From Zygnema cylindricum (Eukaryota; Streptophyta; Zygnematophyceae; Zygnematales; Zygnemataceae), in the NCBI GenBank assembly GCA_037447655.1, contig JBBHKE010003436.1, positions 89,581-153,580 of the forward strand: 64,000 nt of DNA. Direction: 5' to 3'. The notes below the pieces were generated by a model. It was given only the letters and a program-made list of their open reading frames with translations, was not told the DNA's origin and made no database searches. Positions 34,950 through 46,409 of the stretch are shown one piece after another (the stretch's first letter is position 1; every line of letters begins with the position of its first letter). The position numbers were made by a program, and so were the translations under genes.

Positions 34950-35885
34950 AAGAATTGTTACCAAACTTACACAAACTGTTTGCGCTAACAAAAATTGTTA
35001 CCTAACTTACGCAAACTATTTGCACTAACAGGAATTGCTACCTAACTTACGCAAACTGTTAGCGATAATAGGGTTGGTTATCTAACTTACACAAACTGTT
35101 AGCGCTAACAAAAATTGTTATCAAACTTACAGAAACTGTTTGCGCTACCAAAAATTGTTACATAACTTACGCAAACTATTAGCGATAACAAGGTTTGTTA
35201 TCTAATTTACACAAAAAGTTAGGGATAACAGGAATTGTTACCTTTAGTACACAAACTGTTAGCGCTAACAATAATAGTTACCTAACTTACACAAACTGTT
35301 AGCGCTAACACGAATTAATACCTAACTTACACAAACTCTTAGCGCTAACAGAAAAAATTATCTAACTTACACAAACTGTTAGCAATAATAAGAATGTCAC
35401 CTAAATTACACAAACAGTTAGCGATCTCATAAATTGTTACATAACTTACACAAACCGTTAGCGATAACAAAAACAATTACCTTACTTACACAAACTGTTT
35501 GAGCTAACAGGGGTTGTTACCTAACTTACACAAACTGTTAGCGATAAGAAGAATTGTTACCTAAATTACACGAATAGTTAGCGATAACAAGAATTGTTAC
35601 CTAACTTACGCAAACTGTTAGCGCTAACATAAATGGTTACCTAACTTACACAAACTATTAGCGATAACAAGAATTGTTATCTAACTTACACAAACTGTTT
35701 GCGCTAACAGGAATTGTTTCCTAACTTACACAAACTGTTAGCAATAACAATAATGGTTACCTAACTTACACAAACTGTTAGCAATAATAAGAATGGTTAC
35801 CTAACTTACACAAACAAGTAGCGCTAACAGAAAAAATTATCTAACTTACACATACTATTAGCGATAATAAGAATTGTTACCTAAA
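34950..35885 (-). repeat. Intra-array duplication, copy 2
   Basis: Partner of 31630-32565. It has private changes such as GCGATCTCAT at 35421, where copy 1 has GCGATAACAT. That change reappears near 37055, so a third, more diverged copy derives from this one. Confidence 0.85.
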
Positions 35886-38800
35886 TTACACAAATAATTA
35901 CCGATAACAAGAAATATTACCTTAGTTACGCAAAAATGTTTGAGCTAAGAAGAATTGTGACCTAAATTACACGAACAGTTAGGGATAACAGGAATTGTTC
36001 TCTAAATTACACAAAATTGTTTGCGCAAACATGAATAGTTACCTAACTTACGCAAATTTTAGCGATGACAAGAATTGTTACCGAACTTACACAAATTGTT
36101 ACCGCTAACAAGGATTGTTACCTAACTTACACAAACTGCTAGCAGTAACAACAATGGTTACCTAACTTACACAAACTGTTAGCAATAACAAGAATGGTTA
36201 CCTAACTTACACAAACAATAAGCAATAAAAAGAATTTTTACCTAAACTACACAAACTGTTAGCGATAACAAGAATTGTTACCTAAGTTACACAAAATATT
36301 AGCGAAACAAGAATTGTTATCTAAATTACACAAACTGTTTGCGCTAATAAGAATTTTAACTGAACATACACAAACTTTTAGCGCTAAAAATAATGGTTAT
36401 CTACCTTACACAAACTGTTAGCGACAAAAAAGAATTTTTCCCTAAATTACACAAACTGTTAGCGATAACAAGAATTGTTACCTAAGTTACACAAACAATT
36501 AGCGATAACAAGAATTGTGACCTAAATTACACAAATTGTCAGCGATAACAGAAATTGTTATCTAACTTACACAAACTGTTAGTGCTAAAAATAACTGTTA
36601 CCAAACTTACGCAAACTGTTTGCGATAACAAAAATTGTTACCTAACTTACACAAATCGTTTGCGCTAATATAAATTGTTACCTAACTTACTCAAACTGTT
36701 TGCGCTAAAAGGAATTGTTTCCTAACTTACGCAAACAGTAAGCCATAACAGGGTTTGTTATCTATCTTACACAAACTATTTGCGCTAACAAAAATTATTA
36801 CATAACTTACGCAAACTATTTACGATAACAGGGTTTGTTATAACTTACACAAACAGTTAGGGATAACATGAATTGTTACCTAAAAAACACAAACCGTTAG
36901 CGCTAACAATAATGGTTACCTAACTTACACAAACTGATAGAGCTAACACAAATTGTTACCTAACTTACACAAACCCTTAGCGCTAACAGAAAAAATTATC
37001 TAACTTACAAAAACTGTTAGCGATAAAAAGAGTTGTTACCTAAATTACACAAACAGATAGCGATCTCAAAAATTGTGACCTAACTTACACAAACCGTTAG
37101 CGATAACAATAAATATTAACTATCTTACACAAACTGTTTGAGCTAACAGGGATTGTTAACCACTTACACAAACTGTTAGCGATAACAATAATTTTTACCT
37201 AAATTACACAAACAGTTAGCGATAACAAAAAATTGTTATCTAAATTACACAAACTGTTTGCGCTAACAGGAATTGTTACCTAAATTACACAAACTGTTAG
37301 CGCTAACATAAATGGTTACCTAACTTCCATAAATTATTAGCGATATCAAGAATTGTTATCTAACTTACAGAAACTGTTTGCGCTAACAAAAATTGTTACA
37401 TAACTTACGCAAACTATTAGCGATAACAAGGTTTGTTATCTAACTTCCACAAACAGTTAGCGATAACAAGAATTGTTACCTAAGAACACAAATTGTTTGC
37501 GCTAACAATAATGGATACTTAAGTTACACAAACTGTTAGAGATAATAAGAATTGTTACCAAAATTACATAAACAGTTAGCGATCTGAATAATTGTTACCT
37601 AACTTACACAAACGGTTAGCGATAACAAGAATTGTTACCTAAATTACACAACAGTTAGCGATAACATGATTTGTTATCTAAATTACACAAAACTTTTTGC
37701 CCAAACATGAATAGTTACCTAACTTACTCAAATTCTAGCGATAAGAAGAATTGTTACCTAACTTACACAAACTGTTTTGCTCACAGGGATTGTTACCTAA
37801 CTTACACAAAATTTTAGCAATAACAAGAATGGTAACGTAATTTACACAAACAATTAGCGATAAAACGAATTTTTACCTAAACTACACATACTGTTAGCGA
37901 TAACAAGAATTGTTACCTAAGTTACACAAAATATTAGCGAAAACAAGAATTGTTACCTAAATTACACAAACAGTTAGCGATAACAGGAATTGTTATCTAA
38001 ATTACACAAATTGTTAGCGCTAACAAGAATGGTTATCTAACTTACACAAACTGTTAGCGATAAAAATAATTCTTACCTAAATTACACAAACTGTTAGCGA
38101 TTACAAGAATTGTGACCTAAATAGCACAAATTGTTAGCGATAACAAGAATTGTTATCTAACTTACACAAACTGTTAGCGCTAAAAAGAATTGTTACCAAA
38201 CTTACTCAAACTGTTACCGATAACAAGAAATGTAACCTAACTTACACAAACTGTTTGCGCTAACAAAAATTGTTTCCTTACTTACACAAATCGTTTGCGC
38301 TAACAAAAATTGTTACCAAACTTACGCAAACTGTTACCGATAACAAGAAATGTTACCTAACTTACACAAACTGTTAGCGCTAACAAAAATTGTTACCTAA
38401 CTTACACAAATCGTTTGCGCTAATAAAAATTGTTACCTAACTTACGCAAACTGTAAGCCATAAAAGGGTTTGTTATCTTACTTACACAAACTATTTGCGC
38501 TAACAGTAATTGTTACCTAAATTACAGAAACAGTTAGCGATAACAAAAGTTGTTACCTAAAGTATACAAATTGTTAGCGTTAACAATAATGGTTACCTAA
38601 CCTACACAAACTGTTAGCGCTAACACGGATTGTTGCATAACTTACACAAACTCTTAGCGCTAAGAGAAATAATTATATAACTTACACAAACTGTAAGCGA
38701 TAACAAGAATTGTTATCTAAATAACACAAACTGTTTGCGCTAACACGAATTGTTACCTAACTTACGCAAACTGTTTGCGCTAACTGGAATTGTGACCTAC

Positions 38801-41800
38801 TTATACAAACTGTTAGTGATAACCAGAATTGTTACCTAAATTACACAAATAGTTAGCGATAAAAAGAATTGTTACCTAAATTACACAAACTGTTTGCGCT
38901 AACATGAATTATTACCTAAATTACGCAAACTCTTAGCGATAACTGGAATTGTTATCTAACTTACACAAACTGGTAGCGCTAACATGAATGGTTTCCTAAC
39001 TTACACAAACTGTTAGCGATAACAAAAATTGTTATCAAACTTACACAAACTGTTTGCGCTAACATAAATTGTTACCTAACTTACGCAAACTGTTTGCACT
39101 AACAGAAATTATTACCTAACTTACACAAATCGTTAGCGATAACAGGGTTTGTTAACTACTTTACACAAACTCTTAGCGCTAACAAAAACTGTTATCTAAA
39201 TTACACAAACTGTTAGAGATAAGAGGAATTGTTACCTAAATTACACAAATAGTTAGCGATATCAGGAATTGTTACCTAAAGTACACAAATTGTTAGCGCT
39301 AACACGAATTGTTACCAAACTTACACAAACTCTTAGCGCTAACAAAAATAATTATCTAACTTCCACAAACTGTAAGCATTAACAAGAATTGTTATCTAAA
39401 TTACACAAACTGTTTGCGCTAACATTAATTATTACGTAACTTACACAAATTCTAGCGATAACAAAAATTGTTACCTAACTTACACAAACTGTTTGCGCTA
39501 ACACGAATTGCTACCTAACTTACGCAAACTATTTGCGCTAACAAGAATTGTTACCTAGCTTACGCAAAATTTTAGCGATAACAGGAATAGTTATCTAAAT
39601 TACACAAACTGTTGGCCCTAACATGAATTTTTACCTAACTTACGCAAACTTTTTGCGCTAACAGAAATTGTTACCTAACTTCCACAAATTGTTAGCGATA
39701 ACAGGGTTTGTTAACTACTTTACACAAACTGTTAGCGCTAACAAAAATTGTTATCTAAATTACACAAATTGTTAGCGATAAGAGGAATTGCTACCTAAAT
39801 TCCACAAACAGTTAGCGATAACAAGAATTGTTACCTACAGTACACAAACTGTTAGTGCTAACACTAATTGTTACCTAACTTACGCAAAGTATTTGCGCTA
39901 ACACGAATTGTTACCTAACTTACGCAAACTTTTAGCGATAACAGGAATTATTATCTAGATTACACAAACTGTTTGCCCTAACATGAATTGTTACCTAACT
40001 TACACAAACTTTTAGCGCTAACAGGGATTGTTACCTAACTTACACAAACTGTTAACGATAAAAAGAATTGTTACCTAAAATACACAAACTGTTAGCGATA
40101 ACAAGAATTGTTACCTAGCTTACACAAACTGTTAGCGATAATAAGAATTATTACCTAACTTACACAAACTGTTTGCGCTAACAGGGATTGTTACCTAACT
40201 TACACAAATTGTTAGCGATAACAAGAATTGTTACCTAAATTACACAAACTGTTTGCGCTAACAGGAATTGTTACCTAACTAACGCAAACTTTTAGCGCTA
40301 ACATGAATTGTTATCTAACTTACACAAACTTTTTGCGCTAACAGAAATTGTTACCTAACTTACGCAAACTGTTAGCGATAACAGGGTTTGTTATCTAACT
40401 TGCACAAACTGTTAGCGTTAAAAAAAATTGTTATCTAACTTATACAAACTGTTTGCGCTCACAGAAATTGTTACCTATCTTACGCAAACTGTTTGGGCCA
40501 ACAAAAATTGTTACCTAACTTACGCACACTGTTAGCGATAACAGGAGTTGTTACCTAAAGTACACAAACTGTTAGCGCTAACAATAATGGTTACCTAACT
40601 TACCCAAACTATTAGCGCTAACACGAATTCTTACCTAACTTACACAAACTCTTAGCGCTAACAGAAAAAATTATCTAACTTACACATAGTGTTAGCGATA
40701 ACAAGAATTGTTACATAAATTACACAAACAATAAGCGCTAACACGAATTGTTACCTAAATTACATAAAATGTAAGCAATAACAGAAATTGTTATCTAAAT
40801 TACACAAACTGTTAGCAATAACAAGAATTATTTACTAACTTACACAAACTGTTTGCGCTAACAGGGATTGTTACCTAACTTACACAAAGTGTTAGGGATA
40901 ACGAGAATTGTTACCTAAATTACACAAACTGTTAGCGCTAACAATAATGGTAACCTAACTTACACAAACTGTTACCGCTAACAAAAACAATTATCTAAAT
41001 TACACAAACTGTTTGAGCTAACAGGAATTGTTACCTAGCTTCCGCAAACTGTTAGCGATAATAAGAATTGTTATCTAACTTACACAAACTGTTAGCGCTA
41101 ACATTAATGGATACCTAACTTACACAAACTGTAAGCGATAACAAGAATTGTTACCTAAATTACACAAACAGTTAGCAATAACAGGAATTGTTATCTAAAT
41201 TACACAAACTGTTAGAGATAACAGGGTTTGTTATCTAACTTACACAAACTATTACCGCTAACAAAAATTGTTATCTATATTACACAAACAGTTAGCGATA
41301 ACAAGAATTGTTACCTAAATTACACAAACATTTAGCGGTAACAAGAATTGTTACCTAAAGTACACAAACTGTTAGCGCTAACAATAATGGTAACCTAAAT
41401 TACACAAACTGTTACCGCTAACAAAAACAATTATCTAACTTACACAAACTGTTAGCAATAACAATAATTGTTATCTAAATTACAGAAACTTTTTGCGCTA
41501 ACATGAATTGTTACCAACTTACGCAAATTCTAGCGATAACAAAAATTGTTACCTAACTTACACAAACTATTTGCGCTAATGGGGATTGTTACCTAACTTA
41601 CACAAACTATTAGCGATGACAAGAATTGTTACCTTTATTACACAAACATTTAGCAATACCAAGAATTGTTACCTAACTTATACAGTCTGTTGGCGCTAAC
41701 AGGGATTGTAACCTAACTTACGCAAACTGTTAGCGATAACAAGAATTGTTACCTAAATTACATTAACAATTAGCGATAACATGAATGGTTACCTAAAGTA

Positions 41801-42865
41801 CACAAAGTGTTAGCGTTAACAGGAAGTGTTACCTAAATTACACAAACTGTTAGCCCCAACATGAATGGTTACCTAACATACACAAAATGTTAGCGATAAC
41901 AAGAATTGTTACCTAACTTACAGAAGCTGTTAGCGATAACAAAAATTGTTACCTAAATTACACAAACTGTTAGCGATAACATGAATGATTACCTAAAGTA
42001 TACAAAATGTTAGCGATAACAGGAATTGTTTTCTAAATTACACAAACTGTTAGCCATAACATGAATGGTTACCTAGATTACACAAACTGTAAGCGATAAC
42101 AAGAATTGTTCTCTAACTTACACAAACTGTTAACGATAACAAGAATTGTTATATAACTTACACAAACTTTAAGCCATAAAATGAATTTTTACCTAAATCA
42201 CACAAAATTTTAGCGATAACAAGAATTGTTACCTAAGTTACACAAACAATTAGCGATAAGAACAATTGTTACCTAAATTACACAAACTGTTAACCATAAC
42301 AGGAATTGTTACCTAAATTACACAAACTCTTAGCGCTAACAAGAATGGTTACCTAACTTACACAAACTGTTAACGCTAACACAAATTGTTACCTAACTTA
42401 CACAAAATTTTTGCGCTAACAGGAATTTTAACTAACTTACACAAACTGTTAGCGCTAACAGGAATTGTTACCTAATTTACACAAACTGTTAACTATAACA
42501 AGAATTGTTATATAACTTAACAAACTGTTAGCGCTAGCAAAAATGGTTACCTACTTTTCACAAACTGGTAGCGATAACAGGAATTGTTACCTAACTTACA
42601 AAAACAGTTCTGATAACAGGAATTGTTTTCTAAATTACACAAACAGTTAGCGATAACAAGAATTGTTATATAATTACACAAACTGTTAGCGCTAACAGGA
42701 ATGGTTACCTAACTTACACAAACTGTTAGCGATAGCAGGAATTGTTACGTAACTTACAAAAACTGTTAGCGATAACAGGAATTATTACCTTAATTACAGA
42801 AACAATTAGCGATAACACGAATTGTTATCTAACTTACACAAACTGTTTGCGCTAACAAGAATGGT

Positions 42866-42870
42866 TACCT
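42866..42870. repeat. Target-site duplication TACCT, left copy
   Basis: TACCT belongs to the satellite monomer (GGTTACCTAAC) and is repeated at 47412-47416 after the element. The two flanks join into an uninterrupted monomer once the element and one TACCT are removed. Confidence 0.92.
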
Positions 42871-43853
42871 TGTTGTTTTGAAAAGTCAGTTTCGTGCGTA
42901 CGAGACAGTTTGGCCGTAACTGCTAATTGGATTGAATATGGAGGTTTGAATAGATTCATGGATTGGGGGAGTGAACGGATTGATATAATTAAAGTGACGT
43001 AAAATACTCATTGAGTGATGTGAACAAGATGTGACAAATGGACGGCGGATCGCGAAGCGATCCGATGTAAAATAAACGGAATGTTGGAATAGGCGCCGCC
43101 AGTACTGCGGAGCTGCGACGCAGTTAAGTCAACGTAGCTGCGGCTATTTGTATGATCCGTACGGACAAGCGCAGCCAGCGCAGCTAGCGCAGCTGCGGAT
43201 AATATGACTAGGATAGATCTCGAGTAATGATGATTGTACGGTAGTGGTAGCTTAGTAGTTGCTTAGTGGTAGCTTAGTTTATGACATACGAAGAGTACGG
43301 TGTAAATATTATGTACAACAGAGGTTTGTCCTTTTGACTAATTATTTTATTAGAGTAGATACAGTACGGCTGGTATGCCTCCGTACTCTGAGTATAACTT
43401 GCAGGGCTTAGATTATTTTATGTATCGCAGTCAAGTTAATCAAAGTAATGGCAAACTGTTTTCTGCATCTTTGACCTGTTGGTGTGATCACTCTGATTGG
43501 TGCTTTCATATGAAACTTTGTGGAGTTATTCTATAATATAGAATATATATGTGTGTGAAGTTTCATTGTATTCCAGTATCTCTGTAAGATTCTGTGAACA
43601 GTCTAAATGGTTAGTTTGTGAAGCTGTCAGCTACATTTGGGAAACTCTGAAGCTTATATCTTCTAGATGCCTTTGTGGATTTGGCTGTAACTTTGGGAGA
43701 GCACAGTGTTTATGGTATACTGCATATTGGTGCAGTTTGAGATCATTTTGTTTATTGTGGAGTAATCTGTGTCGTCTGAAACACAGCTGTTTTTCAGGTA
43801 GTCTGTGGGTGTTTCCGTGAGTAATCCATGGCTGAAATAGGCTATGGACAACA
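42871..43853 (+). repeat. 5' LTR of the gag-only element (983 bp)
   Basis: TGTTGTTTTGAAAAGTCAG to GCTATGGACAACA. It includes a GC-rich zone with CGCAGCCAGCGCAGCTAGCG (about 43166-43190). A perfect inverted repeat TTCTATAATATAGAA (43529-43543) precedes ATATATATG, a possible TATA region. The Gag ATG is at 43828, 26 bases before the LTR end. Nearly identical to the 3' LTR. Confidence 0.95.
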
Positions 43854-45441
43854 GGTTATGGGCCCACACCCATGGCTACCTATATTTGATGGATTAAAAT
43901 ATCACTACTTGAAGTGTGCGCTCGAGAGCTACTTCGAGATGATGGAACTAATGGACGTGGTGGATGGTACATTGGTCGAAACGTCAAATGGATGGAAAAG
44001 TAAAAATCATGAGTGTCTAACGGTTATTAAGAACTCATTGACTCCGGATTTAGTAATGTCATACATAAGTGTTAAAAAGGCAGCTGAATTATGGAAGTGC
44101 TTAGAATGTATGTATGCAAAGACTTCTTTATATCATTGGCTTAGTTGTGTTACCAAAATAGTTGAACACAAGTATGTAGGAGGTAGTATGGAGAAACACT
44201 GTATTGACTTACAAGTATTATTTGCAGAAAATGATTTGGCAGGAGGCAACCTTACAGATGCTCAACAAGCTATCTTGTTAATGAGAAGTCTACCTAAAGA
44301 ATATAAGAGTGCACTAGATCGATTGACTTTAATTGATAAAAATGATTGGAGCGTAACTGTAGCTAGATGAGTTATTTTAGATGAAGAGGCTAATAGAAGG
44401 GTCTTATCAAGTGAAAGGAATATAAAGGAATCTAAGTCTCAGTTTCAGAAATTTAAAAGTAATAGTGAGTTTGGAGATCGACCAAAGAATTGTTTTTACT
44501 GTAATGATTTAGGACATACCTTCAAGGTATGTCAATCGTATAAAAGTGCATGTGTTACAGGAAATTTCAGAGATGGATGGGACAACAACCTAGTTCGTAC
44601 CCCAACAAGAAAGGAATCAAGTGCTTTCGTGAGTGAAGGACAAGACTCGACAGATGGCAATAGGCATGCACCATGTGTTGACGAATTTATTTATTTACCG
44701 ACCTTTTTTGTTGTTCGGAATGAGGAGAAAGAGGTGACAAAAAAGGATCCGATTACTTTCAATATGTCTTATGACAGATTGGTGGGTGACATAAACTTAC
44801 TAAAAGAAGGGGCAACTAGAATACGAGAAGTCGATAGAAGTGAAAGGCACATGGAAGCGGAAGAAACTGGAAAAATTATTATCACCGAAAATAGTAAGGA
44901 AACAGACGAGTGTGAAAAAGACTCAGGTTGTGTGACTTCTTCTTGTGATAAACTGGTGTATGAGAATAGCATAGAGGGAGAAGAGATTCATGAAGTAAGG
45001 GGAGTTAAAAAAGTAAACTTAAAATTGATTGAAGAATATTTCTTAGAAAAAGATAACACTAAAATATAAACAGAACTCAGAGAAAGAGAAGAAGTAAATG
45101 ATCAGATAAAAAAGGGTGAATTGACACAAAAAGGGGAATTAACATCAGAAGTGGAAAACACTGTGGGTTTAAAAATTATTGAAATCCAGGAAAAACCAAG
45201 GAAGTGTGTTCACAAAATAAGGCTAAGGAAGATAGTTCATGAGAGCCGAAAAAGTCATAACTTAAAAAAGAATCGTAGGAAGAGGAAAGTGCAGCTAACT
45301 GAAAAGAAGGTCAGACGGAAAATATTGAATATATATACACTTCAGAGAAGTTCCATATCTATGAAAAGAAACCAAAAATCAGTAAGAAAAACTACACTAT
45401 ATAGAGGTAGTGGGAAGGGAAACCATGGAAAAAAATTTTAA
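43828..45441 (+). pseudogene. Gag with acidic and Lys/Arg-rich extension (two in-frame stops)
   Basis: One reading frame of about 538 codons, starting in the LTR and crossing the PBS (MAEIGYGQQVMGPHPWLP). It covers the copia Gag core (YLKCALESYFEMMELMDVVD, QQAILLMRSLPKEYKSALDR) and the zinc knuckle CFYCNDLGHTFKVC (44491-44532). An acidic region (about 44630-45060, many Glu/Asp) and a strongly basic region (about 45160-45441: KKNRRKRKV, EKKVRRKI) follow. In-frame TGA 44368-44370 (from CGA) and TAA 45067-45069 interrupt it; the frame closes at TAA 45439-45441. Gag assembles particles and packages RNA. The basic tail could bind nucleic acid or act as a nuclear signal (inference). Only two point changes separate it from an open frame, so it decayed recently. 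Confidence 0.85.
43854..43867 (+). promoter_or_regulatory. Primer binding site, initiator tRNA-Met anticodon arm
   Basis: GGTTATGGGCCCAC directly follows the 5' LTR. Its complement GTGGGCCCATAACC equals the 5' side of the anticodon stem plus loop of plant initiator tRNA-Met (from memory of that tRNA), a 14-base match. It also encodes Val-Met-Gly-Pro of Gag. Confidence 0.78.
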
Positions 45442-46100
45442 ACAGATCACATAGTCATAAGAAACCAAAAAAGAGAGATAGATTGCGGAAAAATAGTTGG
45501 AGAGGAAGCATGTTACGAAATCGATCATACCGAAGAACACAACCTGAAATAGTGAGGGGACGTGTAACGGGAAAATGGGAAGACTTGAATGAATTTACAC
45601 GAAATTTCATGAGAATTTGGTGTAGTACCGTCAGTAACATACATCTAAGGAAGTGGATGGCGTGGAAGTATTTAACCGGAGAGAATGTGCAACAACTGTT
45701 CGATAAAAGTGTGTAGGTGGTTGATTTTTGGCAAATTTAATAACATGGCTAAGTGACGAAGAAAAGTGGAAATACGGATTTACTGGAGAGGTGTTATTAC
45801 CATAGTGAAGGGACAATTTTGCATTTATGGCATAATGGGAGCTATTACAGGACACTATTTGCAAGATGGCAGTTTTCAAAAAGGCGAATGGGAATTAGCA
45901 GAAGGCAACAAGAGCAATGGCGACATCGACAAAGCAGTGGTAATGTGTTGTTTTTGCTAAAATCTTTGTATGATGAACAAGTGGAGGTTGATACACAAAT
46001 TTGAATATTTAAATATATATATATTTTTTTTATTATTCTTTCGTTTATCCATTAGAGTGGAAATATTTGCATACAGCATGGACTAATGAGTGTAAAGCTT
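45442..46100 (+). other. Internal region after gag: no recognisable pol
   Basis: Short frames at 45483-45716 (basic, Trp-rich), 45753-46004 and 45766-45960 show no copia protease, integrase, reverse transcriptase or RNase H motif. The region may be a decayed second reading frame or a non-coding filler. An AT-rich run is at about 46009-46040. Confidence 0.5.
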
Positions 46101-46400
46101 TAGGGGAGTGTAGAGTTTAAAAGCTTTAGTCTCAGTAGATGAGGCTATGAGGAGGAAGTTAAAGGCGAAAAAGAGCAGCAGCTAGGACTGCGATCTCAAA
46201 CTAGCGCAGCGTAGCAGCATAGCAGTACACGCTGCACTTTGTATTCATACTGCGCTGCGATGTCACACTAGCGCAGTGTAGCAGCATAGCAGTGCACGCT
46301 GCACTTTGTATTCATACTGCGCTGCGATGTCAAACTAGCGCAGCGTAGCAACATAGCACTACACGTTGCATATTTTTTTTTGGTGCACGAAACTAAATTT
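46101..46400 (+). repeat. Decoy polypurine tract, vestigial LTR start and three 62-67-bp tandem repeats
   Basis: TAGGGGAG (46101-46108) is followed by TGTAGAGTTTAAAAGC and TTTAGTCTCAG, resembling the LTR start of E1-E3. Then come three tandem copies of a 62-67-bp unit (about 46187-46375) containing GCTGCGATGTCA, ACTAGCGCAG and GTAGCAGCATAGCAG. A similar module lies in the reverse-strand LTR at 23164-23416 and, inverted, before the polypurine tracts of E2 and E3. Confidence 0.7.
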
Positions 46401-46401
46401 T

Positions 46402-46409
46402 CAGGGGAG
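46402..46409 (+). other. Polypurine tract of the gag-only element
   Basis: CAGGGGAG abuts the 3' LTR, the expected position for plus-strand priming. Confidence 0.8.

Larger units (their letters stand above)
31591..42870 (-). repeat. Satellite array C (40-bp monomer, about 282 copies)
   Basis: Same monomer as array A in reverse orientation, read here as GTTAGCGATAACAAGAATTG plus TTACCTAACTTACACAAACT. The TTATCGCTAA subtype seen in array B is frequent. Higher-order structure is visible: a ~935-bp stretch is duplicated 3,320 bp away. A four-monomer cassette with a marker unit (CTTAGCGCTAACAGAAAAAA) recurs at about 32020, 35340, 36979, 38656 (variant), 39335 (variant) and 40654. No gene is present. 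Confidence 0.97.

Noticed and set aside
43551-43820. 89-codon Cys/Ser-rich frame in the 5' LTR of the gag-only element
   Set aside because: Lies in LTR leader sequence, and the frame is altered by changes in the 3' LTR copy. No domain.
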